A DNA stretch of 64,000 nt from Neobacillus ginsengisoli (GCF_030813055.1 NZ_JAUSTW010000009.1:186001-250000), one strand, 5' to 3'; positions 9,496-18,885 are shown, counted from the stretch's first letter. The notes: a model not told the origin generated them from the letters alone. Numbers and translations are program-made.

Positions 9496-10635
9496 TTAAC
9501 AACCAATTTCGCGTGCAATGACCATTCTTTGGACTTCAGAGGTTCCTTCCCCAATCTCCAGAAGTTTCGCGTCACGGAAGAAACGTTCCACCTGATACTC
9601 CTTCATATACCCATATCCGCCATGGATTTGAACAGCTTGATCACAAACCCGCATACAGATTTCCGATGCAAATAATTTGGCCATAGCGGCTTCCTTTTTA
9701 AATTTCTTCCCTTGATCCTTTAACCATGCTGCTTTATATACTATGTTTCGGGCTACTTCAATGTTCATGGCCATATCAGCCAGTTTGAATTGAATTACTT
9801 GAAACTTCGAAATGCTTTGGCCGAATTGTTTTCTTTCTTGAGCATATTGAAGCGCTTTCTCATAGGCGCCTTGAGCAATCCCCACAGCCATTGCGCCAAT
9901 GCCGATCCGGCCTCCGTCAAGAGTAGCTAAAAACTGTTTAAAACCATTTCCTTCAACACCTAACAAGTCGTCTTTGGATACGCTTACATTTTCAAGTATT
10001 AATTCTGTTGTATTCGATGCGTGAAGGCCCATCTTTTCATAATTGTTAATGACAGTAAACCCTGGAGCATCCGTCGATACCATAAATGCACTTATTCCAT
10101 TAGTTCCTTTCGAACGGTCGGTAACGGCTGTAATGGCAAGATTTTTTGCATAGCTGGCATTTGTAATAAAACATTTGGAACCGGAAATGGACCACTGGTC
10201 ACCATTTAATGTTGCAGTCGTTTGAGTTCCTCCGGCATCAGACCCGGCATTCGGCTCTGTCAGTCCAAAAGCCCCCAAATATTCCCCAGTACAAAGTGGA
10301 GTTAAATATTTTTCCTTTTGTTCATGTGTACCAAATAAATTAATCGGAGCACCGCCTAATGAAATATGCGCAGAGTATGTGATTCCAGTAGACCCACATA
10401 CCCGGCTTAATTCCTCTACTGCAATGGCAAAACTTATGGTATCAGCTCCACCTCCGCCATATTGTTCAGGAAATGGCAGTCCCATGATTCCCAACTTCGC
10501 CAACTTATCGAAAATTTCCTTTGGAAATTCCCCTTTTCGGTCTCTTTCATCGGCCCCTGGGGCTACTTCTGCTTCTGCAAAATCACGAATTAATTTTCGA
10601 ATCATTGCCTGTTCTTCTGTTAAATCAAAATTCAT
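9496..10635 (-). CDS. yngJ: Acyl-CoA dehydrogenase (isovaleryl-CoA dehydrogenase type)
   Basis: FAD enzyme of 379 residues, the expected family length. It has the signatures FGLTEPNAGSDAGG (about 130-143) and QIHGGYGYMKEYQVERFFRDAK (split here only for description). The likely catalytic Glu is in LLEIGEGTSEVQ. It introduces the double bond into isovaleryl-CoA and feeds electrons to ETF. Start placed at MNFDLTEEQ (10635), which matches the family N-terminus and follows GAGAGG. First gene of the leucine operon, divergent from the regulator at 11004. Confidence 0.92.
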   Translation of the reverse strand: MNFDLTEEQAMIRKLIRDFAEAEVAPGADERDRKGEFPKEIFDKLAKLGIMGLPFPEQYGGGGADTISFAIAVEELSRVCGSTGITYSAHISLGGAPINLFGTHEQKEKYLTPLCTGEYLGAFGLTEPNAGSDAGGTQTTATLNGDQWSISGSKCFITNASYAKNLAITAVTDRSKGTNGISAFMVSTDAPGFTVINNYEKMGLHASNTTELILENVSVSKDDLLGVEGNGFKQFLATLDGGRIGIGAMAVGIAQGAYEKALQYAQERKQFGQSISKFQVIQFKLADMAMNIEVARNIVYKAAWLKDQGKKFKKEAAMAKLFASEICMRVCDQAVQIHGGYGYMKEYQVERFFRDAKLLEIGEGTSEVQRMVIAREIGC

Positions 10636-10736
10636 ATTAGTATCAATCCTCTCTTGTTTTAATAGAATTAAATTTTGATACAATTCTGATTGTTTCTAAG
10701 ATGAATTTTTTAAATATAAATCTAAATCTTCTAATA

Positions 10737-10745
10737 ATTATAGCA
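10737..10745 (-). promoter_or_regulatory. Candidate extended -10 promoter of the leucine operon
   Basis: On the minus strand TGCTATAAT lies about 100 bases upstream of yngJ; it is a perfect extended -10 element without a good -35. The 370-base divergent region (10636-11003) is very AT-rich. I see no clear large palindrome for the regulator. In B. subtilis the yng operon uses sigma-E, and I could not find a convincing sigma-E pair here. Confidence 0.4.
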
Positions 10746-11003
10746 ATAAAATATGAGAATACTATGTTTATCTTCATAAAAATGATTAAATAATTTTTGT
10801 AGGTTTTACACAAAAAGAATAATTGATAAGTTTCCCATGGTTTTCTATAATTCTACTTAGATAAATGTTTATTTTGGCTGATTGTTAGGAAAAGTAGTAA
10901 ATTTATTGAAAAATTTTAATCAATTTTTAAGAATATGTATTTGTTAATTTAGACTAATAATAGGATTTGAGTTAGTAATTTACTAATTTCTAAGGAGGGC
11001 CAA

Positions 11004-12824
11004 ATGGAGGAGACATTAACACATCGCCAGCTTCAATCCTTAATACATATTTCCAATGTTCTAAATACATCAATTGATATTGACACCATTATTGAATTAA
11101 TTATGAGAGAAACTATTTCTGTTGTTGAAGCTGCCGAAGGCGGCTCACTATGGTTATATGATAAAAATAAAGATTGCCTAATCGCACAATCCGCACAGGG
11201 CGTGTTTTACCCAAAGATTTTTCAACAGATCCGGCTAAAACCCGGTGAATCCATGACAGGCAAAACCTTTGAAGCTAGAAACTCTTTAATATTTCCAAAT
11301 GAGAAAGAAATAAAAAAAGCATTAACATCGTTATCTTCACAAAATTCTGAGCTATTAAGGAGGTCTATTCCTAATAATTTTAGTTTTTCAACTGTTATTT
11401 CTTCCCCCATATTTTTGAAAGGTAAATGCATCGGAGTGTTTACATTGGATTCTTTCCAACAGTCTAAAAACTTTAAGCCTGAGGATACTCATCTATTAGA
11501 GGCAATTTGTCATCAAGCGGCTGTCGCTATAGAAAGATCAAGCCTCTACAAGGAAAAAGAAGAAACTGTAAATAGCCTTTCGGATTCGATTGAAGCACAC
11601 AGAACCTTGGCGAATCTTGTCCTCCAAGGCGAGGATCTTCATTCCATTCTTCAGTATATTCATCAATGGATTGGGCAAAACACTTTTTTATTTGATGATT
11701 TAGGAGAGCTGATGGCATCATCCTATGATCCAAGCCTATCAAGCGAGATCCTAAAGTTTGTAAAACAACAGGCCAGTGTGTTTATGAAGTCACCTGAAAA
11801 TACACTAGCTGTAAAAGAAACGGAAATAGATGGAATGCCCTACCATTTGGTTAGCTTGCCTCTTGGATCTAAACCTAATTTTCTTGGTTTGTTGGTCATC
11901 CTTTCTACTAAAAAAATGGCTGATGTGGATATTGCGGCTCTCGAACATGCTTGTACCGTCCTTTCATTAGAACTTTTTAAAGAACAGACTTTATTTGACA
12001 CTCAGCAACGATTAAAAGGAGAGTTCGTAACAAGAATTTTTGCAGAGCATATGGATGATGCCCTAATACAAAAGGCAAAAAGTCTGAATTTAAATCCTAC
12101 ACGAAACTACATCACTATCATTATTGAATTTTCCACGAACTCTAATAATAAATTCCATCCTAAAGATGGTCTTATAAGAAAAATAATTCAAATTACAAAT
12201 CAGGCTTTTTTGGAGCAATCCACCAAAGGCATGACAGTAAGGCATCATCATCAAATCGTCGTTCTTCTCTCCTATCATTCCAATATTGCTTTTTCTTTGA
12301 TCATTTCACGTATAAAAGAAAGGGCAAAATGGATTCAGCAGGAAATTATGTCTAGGAAATGGGAGGTTGAGGTTGCTTTTGGAATCGGACGAGTCAAACA
12401 AGGGATACTTAATGTTCACAAATCCCTCCAGGAAGCTGAAAAATGTTTGAAATTTATTCAGCGTATTAATTGGGAAAATTCAATAGTCAGTTATACAGAC
12501 CTTGGTATACAAAGGTTCATCCTTCAAAATTCAGAGGAGGAAGTGATTGATTTTATCAATGAAGTGTTAGGTCCCCTTATTGACTATGAAAATTCACGAA
12601 AAGGAGATCTACTTAAGACACTTTATGAGTATCTGGAAGGGAATCAAAATGTAAAGAGAACGGCAGATGCCTTGCATGTCCATATAAACACCCTAAACTA
12701 TCGTTTAAAAAGGATTGAAGAAATTCTCTCTATTGATTTAACAGATAGTAAACAATTACTTAACATTCATTTAGCGGTAAGTATGTTCAAGTATGTAAAA
12801 AAACATCCAACAGATCCATTCTGA
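11004..12824 (+). CDS. GAF-domain, PucR/CdaR-type transcriptional regulator
   Basis: A 606-residue regulator. An N-terminal GAF domain (about residues 10-175) is followed by a PucR-like middle region. The C-terminal HTH_30 helix-turn-helix lies around 540-590, containing VKRTADALHVHINTLNYRLKRIEEIL in two adjacent helices. AAGGAGGGCC precedes the ATG. GAF domains commonly bind small ligands; an acyl-CoA or branched acid is my guess, from its divergent position 370 bases from the leucine operon. Similar proteins activate catabolic operons. The role as regulator of this operon is inferred from context only. Confidence 0.85.
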   Translation: MEETLTHRQLQSLIHISNVLNTSIDIDTIIELIMRETISVVEAAEGGSLWLYDKNKDCLIAQSAQGVFYPKIFQQIRLKPGESMTGKTFEARNSLIFPNEKEIKKALTSLSSQNSELLRRSIPNNFSFSTVISSPIFLKGKCIGVFTLDSFQQSKNFKPEDTHLLEAICHQAAVAIERSSLYKEKEETVNSLSDSIEAHRTLANLVLQGEDLHSILQYIHQWIGQNTFLFDDLGELMASSYDPSLSSEILKFVKQQASVFMKSPENTLAVKETEIDGMPYHLVSLPLGSKPNFLGLLVILSTKKMADVDIAALEHACTVLSLELFKEQTLFDTQQRLKGEFVTRIFAEHMDDALIQKAKSLNLNPTRNYITIIIEFSTNSNNKFHPKDGLIRKIIQITNQAFLEQSTKGMTVRHHHQIVVLLSYHSNIAFSLIISRIKERAKWIQQEIMSRKWEVEVAFGIGRVKQGILNVHKSLQEAEKCLKFIQRINWENSIVSYTDLGIQRFILQNSEEEVIDFINEVLGPLIDYENSRKGDLLKTLYEYLEGNQNVKRTADALHVHINTLNYRLKRIEEILSIDLTDSKQLLNIHLAVSMFKYVKKHPTDPF

Positions 12825-12835
12825 TCTGTTGGGTG
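12797..12835 (-). terminator. Terminator for the 49-aa gene, inside the regulator 3' end
   Basis: Arms of 13 bases (catccaacagatc and partner, one G-T pair) surround a 6-base loop. On the minus strand seven T residues follow. The hairpin overlaps the stop codon of the plus-strand regulator. It lies 45 bases past the small minus-strand gene at 12880-13029, which supports that gene being transcribed. Confidence 0.7.
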
Positions 12836-12879
12836 AAAAAATGGCACTCAAATTTCAATGAATGCCATAAAGTGGTACT

Positions 12880-13029
12880 TTATAAAAACTTCTTTTCAAT
12901 TTCAGCAAAAAAAGCCTCGGATATTAATTCAAAATCCTTATCCTTCAATTTAATTTCATCACCGACTTTATATTTCAAAACGGACTTAGCCGGATCATAT
13001 TTAATGGTTTTATCTGAGCCCATTTTCAT
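12880..13029 (-). CDS. Hypothetical 49-aa protein
   Basis: The reading frame begins MKMGSDKTIKYDPAKSV and ends EAFFAEIEKKFL. It is rich in Lys/Glu with coding-like codon use and no internal stop. The middle (VLKYKVGDEIKLKDKDF) looks like a folded basic beta segment. No convincing Shine-Dalgarno site is visible, which lowers confidence; the alternative start at MGSDK (13023) is no better. A good terminator follows on the same strand. I do not recognise the family. The gene is convergent with the PucR-type regulator. Confidence 0.5.
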   Translation of the reverse strand: MKMGSDKTIKYDPAKSVLKYKVGDEIKLKDKDFELISEAFFAEIEKKFL

Positions 13030-13148
13030 CTAATATCAGACTTAGCTTGAAAATTCTTTCTTTCCATAATTTTCCGTTAAAGGACACCCAATCTTGTATT
13101 TCTCACGCAAGGGAGCAGGCACCAACTTCTAAAAAGTAGGCTTCGTTT

Positions 13149-13201
13149 CCGAGAGTAAATCCCCCATAAACGAGAGTAAAACCAACCTATCCGACAGTAA
13201 A
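13149..13201. repeat. Three spaced copies of a cGAGAGTAAA motif
   Basis: The 10-11-base motif occurs at 13150-13159 (cgagagtaaa), 13171-13180 (cgagagtaaa) and 13192-13201 (cgacagtaaa), with 21-base periodicity. Between them are C-rich spacers. It sits in the gap between the 49-aa gene and the FtsH-type gene stop. Two helical turns of spacing would place the copies on one DNA face. The function is unknown; it may be a dispersed intergenic repeat. Confidence 0.55.
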
Positions 13202-13224
13202 CCCGAGCACCCTAGCCTTTTTGA

Positions 13225-15048
13225 TTATGACGGTTTTACTAAAATGGACATAAATTCCTCTCCTGTTATCGTTTCCTTCTCTAAAAGATATTTTGTCAAT
13301 TCGTGCAATTTATCTTTATTTTCCTCCAAAATCTTAATGGCTTTTTGATGACAGGATTTAATTATTTTAAGGATCTCTGCATCTACCTTTGAAGCTGTTT
13401 CTGCTGATACCATAAGAGAAGTATCTCCACCCAAATACGGGTTATTAACGGTTTCTAGGGCCATCATATCAAATTCCTCACTCATCCCAAACCTGGTTAC
13501 CATGGCTCTGGCAATCTTGGTTGCTTGTTCAATATCATTGGAAGCGCCGGATGTAACGGTTTTAAAAATAATCTCTTCTGCCGCACGACCTCCCATATAG
13601 GTTGTGATTTTATCCAAAGCCTGTTCTTTCGTCATCAGTATTGTTTCATGCTCATCCACCTGCATCGTATAGCCTAGTGCACCAGAAGTCCTAGGGATGA
13701 TAGTAATTTTATGAACAGGTGCGGAAAAACTTTGTTTTGCCGCAACTAAAGCGTGGCCAATCTCATGATAGGAGATCGTTAATTTATCTTTCATTGAAAT
13801 CACAGCATTTTTCCTTTGATATCCGGCAATAACCACTTCAACTGACTCTTCCAAATCACTTTGGATCACCTTGTTGCGACCCAATCTGACGGCTCTTAGT
13901 GCTGCTTCATTGATAATATTGGCTAAATCAGCCCCGGAAGCTCCCGAGGTAGCCCTGGCAATTACATTAAAATCGATATGATCATCTAATTTCACGTCCT
14001 TGGCATGTACCCTTAAAATCGCTTCACGGCCTGCCAAGTCAGGTAATTCAACCGGAACTCTTCTATCGAATCTGCCTGGTCTTAGAAGTGCTTTATCAAG
14101 AGTTTCAGGTCTGTTGGTTGCTGCCAAGATGACGACACCTTTATCGGCATCAAATCCATCCATTTCCGTTAGAAGCTGATTTAAGGTTTGTTCCCTTTCA
14201 TCATTGCCACCGGGCATACCAGAATTACGGCTTTTTCCGATCGCATCGATTTCATCAATAAAAACAATGCATGGTGCTTTCTCTTGCGCTTGTTTAAATA
14301 AATCTCTGACCCTTGCAGCACCCATACCGACAAACATCTCAACAAATTCAGAACCTGACATGGAAAAGAAAGGAACCTTGGATTCCCCTGCTACTGCTTT
14401 CGCTAGAAGGGTTTTTCCTGTTCCTGGAGGGCCGACTAACAAGGCTCCCTTTGGAATATTTGCACCGATTTCTTTATATTTTTTAGGGTTATGGAGGAAA
14501 TCGACAATTTCCTGCAAGGCCTCTTTTGCTTCATCCTGACCTGCCACATCTTTGAAAGTAATCCCGGTTTGTGCTTCTACATATACTTTGGCATTACTTT
14601 TTCCAAACGATAAGGGACCTCCTCCGCCCATCATCTTATTTTGCATCTTTCTCATAAACCATTGACCGATCGCAAGAAAAATGAAGAACGGAAGAATCCA
14701 AGTCAAAATGAAATTTAAAAGCGGCGAGGTTTCTTTCGGAATCACCTTTGTAAATTTAACATTCGCCTTATGCAGGCGATCGACTAATTGAGGGTCGTCG
14801 ATTGTTCCAGTCTTATAAAGCTTAGCTTCACTCGTATCAACAGGTTTAAACATAATAGTATCATCTTCAATCTCAACCTGCTTGACCTTACCTTTTTCAA
14901 CCATGGTTAAAAATGTCCCATAATCGACTTCTTTTACCGAATGATTAAAAATTGCAGGAAAAATAAACGAATTTAGCAGCAAAATGACAACTATTGTAAC
15001 TCCGTAGTAAAAAAGAAGCGGTTTCTTAGGTGGTTTTATTTGTTTCAT
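13225..15048 (-). CDS. ATP-dependent zinc metalloprotease, FtsH family
   Basis: Membrane AAA+ protease of 607 residues. Two transmembrane helices (about 12-33 and 110-129) flank a short extracytoplasmic domain. Walker A GPPGTGKT is at 206-213, Walker B VFIDEIDA near 262-269, the arginine-finger segment RPGRFDRR follows, and the zinc motif HEIGH is at 428-432. It degrades membrane and regulatory proteins. It lacks the long acidic C-terminal tail of the main Bacillus FtsH and is not beside tilS-hprT, so a second FtsH paralogue is likely. CTGGAGG precedes the ATG. It is a single gene. Confidence 0.9.
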   Translation of the reverse strand: MKQIKPPKKPLLFYYGVTIVVILLLNSFIFPAIFNHSVKEVDYGTFLTMVEKGKVKQVEIEDDTIMFKPVDTSEAKLYKTGTIDDPQLVDRLHKANVKFTKVIPKETSPLLNFILTWILPFFIFLAIGQWFMRKMQNKMMGGGGPLSFGKSNAKVYVEAQTGITFKDVAGQDEAKEALQEIVDFLHNPKKYKEIGANIPKGALLVGPPGTGKTLLAKAVAGESKVPFFSMSGSEFVEMFVGMGAARVRDLFKQAQEKAPCIVFIDEIDAIGKSRNSGMPGGNDEREQTLNQLLTEMDGFDADKGVVILAATNRPETLDKALLRPGRFDRRVPVELPDLAGREAILRVHAKDVKLDDHIDFNVIARATSGASGADLANIINEAALRAVRLGRNKVIQSDLEESVEVVIAGYQRKNAVISMKDKLTISYHEIGHALVAAKQSFSAPVHKITIIPRTSGALGYTMQVDEHETILMTKEQALDKITTYMGGRAAEEIIFKTVTSGASNDIEQATKIARAMVTRFGMSEEFDMMALETVNNPYLGGDTSLMVSAETASKVDAEILKIIKSCHQKAIKILEENKDKLHELTKYLLEKETITGEEFMSILVKPS

Positions 15049-15204
15049 TTATGTGTTCCTCCAGGGCGGTTAGTAATTTTTTACTTCTCGAGTAATATTA
15101 AAAAAGGTTATTTTGGGCTAAGCTCCTCCCCCTAATTTGTACAATGCCATTTTTAAAAATACATATATATGACATCGTGTCACTATATAGGTATAATAAA
15201 TAAC

Positions 15205-15239
15205 AAGGTGTCACTTGTCAAAATATTTGATGACACCCT
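15205..15239 (-). terminator. Terminator after fetB
   Basis: On the minus strand an inverted repeat with arms agggtgtca / tgacacctt is followed by the T-rich ttgttattta. It lies 14 bases past the fetB stop. The loop is fairly long (about 17 bases) but can itself partly pair. Confidence 0.55.
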
Positions 15240-15252
15240 GCCATATTTAAAT

Positions 15253-16023
15253 TTACAGGAAATTTTTATTCCGCTCTTGCTTTAGCATCTGCATACGCTT
15301 GTTAAATAAGGTTGGATAAGATAGAAATCCAATCATAATACTTGTGACAACTGCAGTCGTTAATAACAGGAAAAGAATGAGCAGCTGAAACTGCACAGCT
15401 TGTACGGGATTGGCGCCTGCAATAATTTGACCGCTCATCATGCCTGGCAGTTGAACGAGACCAATAGTTTTCTGGCTTTCAATCGTGGGAATCGTGCTTG
15501 CTTTTATGGATGTAATAAGAGAAGTTTGAATTGCCTGCTTTGGAGTTCCGCCCAGTGACAAAATCAGTTCCGTTTCATCCTGACGTGCCTCCACTTCTGC
15601 CGTGAACCGATTGAGAAACAATATGGCAAGTACCATAGAATTCCCGACGACCATCCCGCTAATGGGAATGATGTATTGTGCTGTTGGAGGTGTGATGTGA
15701 AATCCAATCAATATGGCTTGGGTCAGCACTTCAACGAACACAAAAGTTCCCACCAGTTTCCTTGTCATACCTTTAATGGATCCACCTTTTTTTCTTGCAT
15801 TTTGAGTTGCAGCTCCAATCATTAGCATCAGCATTAGGATAATAAAAATAAATTGGTCTGAAGCAAATACGAATTTCAGGATATATCCGACGATCAATAA
15901 TTGAAAAATCGAGCGAACGGTAGCGATAATGGTATCCTTTTCCAATCCCAATTTTAATGTTTTCGATAAAATGATAGGGATTAGAACGAAAATAAGGGCT
16001 AATGCTAAAGTTAGAAAACTCAT
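15253..16023 (-). CDS. fetB: ABC exporter permease, FetB (UPF0014) family
   Basis: Integral membrane protein of 256 residues with about seven hydrophobic helices. Family landmarks are IPISGMVVGNSMVL, RFTAEVEARQDETELILSLG in the cytoplasmic coupling loop, and IGLVQLPGMMSGQIIAGANP. In E. coli FetAB exports iron and protects against oxidative stress; the substrate here is unproven. The start overlaps the stop of the ATPase gene by four bases (ATGA), indicating translational coupling and a two-gene transporter. Confidence 0.87.
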   Translation of the reverse strand: MSFLTLALALIFVLIPIILSKTLKLGLEKDTIIATVRSIFQLLIVGYILKFVFASDQFIFIILMLMLMIGAATQNARKKGGSIKGMTRKLVGTFVFVEVLTQAILIGFHITPPTAQYIIPISGMVVGNSMVLAILFLNRFTAEVEARQDETELILSLGGTPKQAIQTSLITSIKASTIPTIESQKTIGLVQLPGMMSGQIIAGANPVQAVQFQLLILFLLLTTAVVTSIMIGFLSYPTLFNKRMQMLKQERNKNFL

Positions 16024-16751
16024 TCCATATCCCCCCTTACAAAGCGTTGCACTCTTTCATCTTTTGGATGATGAAGGATGTCACTCTCCCCGATTTCAAT
16101 CACTTCTCCGCCCATCATAACCCACGAATAGTCGCCAATCGATAATGCTTGCTCTAGATTATGGGTAATCCAGACAATGGTTGTTAAATATTCTTTATTA
16201 ATTCTAACGATAAGCTCTTCAATTTCCTGCTGGGATACACGGTCAAGCGAGGAAGTTATTTCATCCAGCAGCAACACCTTTGGCCTGTTTACTAGGGTGC
16301 GAGCGATGGATATCTTTTGACGCTGACCACCGGATAAATCCTTTACATTCCGTTTCAAGAATTTTTCTTCCAGTCCGACAAGGTTTAATAATTCTATAGC
16401 TTTCTCCTCAGGCAGCTGCTTTCCTTGTAATGTAACCGGCAGTGCAAGGTTTCTCCATACACTTCCGCTGATCATCGTTGCACTTTGGAGAGCAAGCCCC
16501 ACTTTCCGGCGCAATTCGACCGGGTCAAAGCTTTCGATCTTTTTGCCATTAATAAAAATTGCACCTGAATCAGGAGATATCAGTCCATTACACAATTTAA
16601 ACAAGGTTGTTTTCCCTGCGCCTGAAGGACCGACTAATGTAGTAATTTTGCCCTCGGGAAAGGAACCGGTAATATCTATTAAAATAGGTGCATCTCCAAA
16701 AGAATAATGGACATTCTCAAATTTAATGAATTCATTATCGTTTGACATCAT
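16020..16751 (-). CDS. fetA: ABC exporter ATPase, FetA family
   Basis: Nucleotide-binding subunit of 243 residues. Walker A is GPSGAGKTT (about 40-48), the signature is LSGGQRQK, Walker B is VLLLDEIT, and the switch His is in VWITHNLEQA. It pairs with the FetB-type permease immediately downstream. The double ATG start (ATGATG) has no Shine-Dalgarno sequence. It overlaps the TGA stop of a short upstream ORF (16748-16843) that does have one, so translation is probably coupled. Confidence 0.87.
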   Translation of the reverse strand: MMSNDNEFIKFENVHYSFGDAPILIDITGSFPEGKITTLVGPSGAGKTTLFKLCNGLISPDSGAIFINGKKIESFDPVELRRKVGLALQSATMISGSVWRNLALPVTLQGKQLPEEKAIELLNLVGLEEKFLKRNVKDLSGGQRQKISIARTLVNRPKVLLLDEITSSLDRVSQQEIEELIVRINKEYLTTIVWITHNLEQALSIGDYSWVMMGGEVIEIGESDILHHPKDERVQRFVRGDME

Positions 16752-16843
16752 TTTTCTTGATTTCTCAAGTTTGTATCAGGAAGTGTATTTGCCAATTCAG
16801 GTACAAAAAGAAAAGTCTGTTTATTCAAATTATATTTTTCCAC
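16748..16843 (-). CDS. 31-codon ORF coupled to fetA (possible leader peptide)
   Basis: GTG start at 16843 lies seven bases after a perfect GGAGGA. The 31-residue product starts VEKYNLNKQTFLFVP and ends TNLRNQEK. Its TGA stop lies inside the ATGATG start of fetA, which has no ribosome binding site of its own. This layout suggests that ribosomes finishing the short ORF restart on fetA. I recognise no family; it may be a leader peptide or merely a coupling device. Confidence 0.45.
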   Translation of the reverse strand: MEKYNLNKQTFLFVPELANTLPDTNLRNQEK

Positions 16844-16942
16844 CTTTCATTCCTCCGATTACATTCTATATACGGGATACTATTAAAAAAGACCGAGCAA
16901 GAAGGAAAATGTCGGGTCCAGCAATAGTTGGTTCCTTAAATT

Positions 16943-17037
16943 TTATTGTCTGCTTAACCTATGTATCTTTCTTTCCAAAGCATAAACACGTTTATTTAAA
17001 CTGAACGTAATACTTCTAATAATTCATTATTCATCAT
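16943..17037 (-). pseudogene. Frameshifted small coiled-coil gene remnant
   Basis: GGAGGTATCC and a TATAAT box precede an ATG that encodes MMNNELLEVLRSV before a stop. One base out of frame the sequence continues LNKRVYALERKIHRLSRQ-stop. Joined, it resembles small heptad-rich Bacillus proteins. A single-base change would restore one frame of about 31 codons. This could equally be a tiny leader ORF for the downstream fetA transcript. About 575 bases (16752-17326) hold only this, the coupled ORF and the fragment at 17085. Confidence 0.35.
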
Positions 17038-17084
17038 TGGATACCTCCAATTTTTATATTATAACACAAAGAAAAAAGGCATTG

Positions 17085-17231
17085 TTAAATGGCATAGAAT
17101 AACCATTTAACTTTAGAGTTATTAATTTCAAGGGGCAGAAAATCCTTTAAACCTTCCCTTCGTTCCTCTTCTAATTTTGTCAATCTTCCTTCTAGTGTAT
17201 GAAGGTATTCATAAACTAAAATAATGCCACC
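17085..17231 (-). pseudogene. C-terminal fragment of a small coiled-coil protein
   Basis: An open frame without a start reads VYEYLHTLEGRLTKLEEE, then RREGLKDFLPLEIN and ends KWLFYAI-stop. The composition and heptads are coding-like. Its 5' part is missing and runs into the selO terminator. I infer a truncated gene; the parent family is unknown. Confidence 0.35.
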
Positions 17232-17253
17232 TCAAGTAAAGAGGTAGCATTAT
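17221..17253 (-). terminator. Terminator after selO
   Basis: Thirteen-base arms (ataatgctacctc / gaggtggcattat on the minus strand) with a 7-base loop are followed by TTTAGTTT. It lies about 75 bases downstream of the selO stop. Confidence 0.65.
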
Positions 17254-17325
17254 CAGTAGTAGTAAACCATGACGAAGCAGCAACTTGATTGAGAAAAGCA
17301 GAATGACTATCCCAATGCTTCTATA

Positions 17326-18795
17326 TCATGTACCGCAAAATGTTCGGTAAGGATTGGTTGATGGCGCAGGCAGTGTGGAGTATTCAGCCTGTTCGGGATT
17401 ATGCGCATAGGGGCTTGAAAGAACATTAAGAAGTTGCTCCATCACGCTGTAGTCTCTTTGTTTCACTGCGGCTTCCAGTGCGGCTTCTACACGGTGGTTC
17501 CGAGGGATAAGCGCAGGATTGCTGTTCCGCATCAACTGTTGCGATGAGGCTTTCGATTCCTGCTGCCTGCCTAGTCTTGCCTTCCACAGCTCATACCACT
17601 GAGCAAATTTCGGGGTCCCAAACAGGACCGTTTCCTCCGGTGTATCAAAAGTTAAGGCTCGGAAGGTATTAGTATAGTCCCCTCGAGACTCCTGCATCAT
17701 ACTGAGGAGGTCATCAAAAAGGGATTCATCCTGTTTTTCCACGTTGAAAATTCCCAGTTTTGCTCTCATTCCCGCATGCCAATTATTCAGATACAGCTCC
17801 ATAAAATCTGAAATCGCATCCTGGGCTAGTTTGACAGCCTGTTCCTGATTGTCATGAAGCAGCGGCAATAGGGTTTCAGCAAATCGCGCCAGATTCCATC
17901 CGGCAATATACGGCTGATTGCCATAGGCATAGCGGCCTTGGCGGTCAATGGAACTGAAAACCGTATCCGGATCATAATTATCCATGAAGGCGCAAGGACC
18001 ATAATCAATGGTTTCTCCGCTAATGGTCATGTTATCGGTGTTCATCACCCCGTGGATAAAGCCAACCAGTTCCCATTTGGCAATCAGTGCAGCCTGACGC
18101 TTGATCACTTCCTTAAGTAGCGAAAGATATCGGTTCTCATCAGCTTCAACATCTGGAAAATGGCGCTTTATTGTATAGTCAGCCAGAATACGTAGTTCCT
18201 CAACTGTGCCCCATTTTGCAACGTATTGAAAGGTGCCGACACGGATATGACTGGCAGCCGTACGGGTCAGAATGGCACCGGGCAAGTCGGTTTCGCGGAT
18301 AACCACCTCACCGGTTGTCACCACTGCAAGACTTCGGGTGGTAGGGATACCAAGCGCATGCATGGCTTCGCTAATGATGTATTCGCGCAGCATCGGTCCA
18401 AGTGCCGCCCGACCATCACCCCCTCGGGAGTACGGCGTCCTGCCCGGACCCTTGAGCTGAATATCAAACCGTTCACCTAAAGGGGTGATCTGTTCGCCAA
18501 GCAGTATAGCCCGGCCGTCACCTAACATCGTAAAATGCCCAAATTGATGCCCGGCATAAGCTTGAGCAAGAGGCGAAGCACCTTCGGGAATTCGGTTGCC
18601 GGCGAACACCGCTAAGCCATTTTCGCTTTGCAGCGTCTCGACGTTCAATCCCAGGGATGTTGCCAACGGATCATTGAGAATGATTAACTTCGGTGAGCGA
18701 ACAGGGGTCGGGTTCTGACTGGAAAAAAATGATTTTGGCAAACGGGAATAACTGTTGTCTAAGTTCCATCCTGTTTCTTTTATTTCTTTTGCCAT
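17326..18795 (-). CDS. selO: Protein adenylyltransferase SelO (YdiU/UPF0061 family)
   Basis: Pseudokinase-fold enzyme that transfers AMP to protein hydroxyl groups. Length is 489 residues. Landmarks are [17 protein letters not shown] near the N-terminus, [19 protein letters not shown] (the ATP-binding glycine loop), and the catalytic/metal segments HGVMNTDNM and [17 protein letters not shown] precedes the ATG. The gene reads visibly richer in G+C than its neighbours (many GCC, CGG and CTG codons), a hint of transfer that needs measuring. It is a single gene. Bacterial homologues are linked to redox-stress responses. Confidence 0.92.
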   Translation of the reverse strand: MAKEIKETGWNLDNSYSRLPKSFFSSQNPTPVRSPKLIILNDPLATSLGLNVETLQSENGLAVFAGNRIPEGASPLAQAYAGHQFGHFTMLGDGRAILLGEQITPLGERFDIQLKGPGRTPYSRGGDGRAALGPMLREYIISEAMHALGIPTTRSLAVVTTGEVVIRETDLPGAILTRTAASHIRVGTFQYVAKWGTVEELRILADYTIKRHFPDVEADENRYLSLLKEVIKRQAALIAKWELVGFIHGVMNTDNMTISGETIDYGPCAFMDNYDPDTVFSSIDRQGRYAYGNQPYIAGWNLARFAETLLPLLHDNQEQAVKLAQDAISDFMELYLNNWHAGMRAKLGIFNVEKQDESLFDDLLSMMQESRGDYTNTFRALTFDTPEETVLFGTPKFAQWYELWKARLGRQQESKASSQQLMRNSNPALIPRNHRVEAALEAAVKQRDYSVMEQLLNVLSSPYAHNPEQAEYSTLPAPSTNPYRTFCGT

Positions 18796-18885
18796 CGTAT
18801 CTCCTTCCCTTCTTTTGTCTTTCTGTTTCCAAAATTTTTTCTTTTACATAGACTCATTTCTATATGACAGTTGATTTATACCCTA

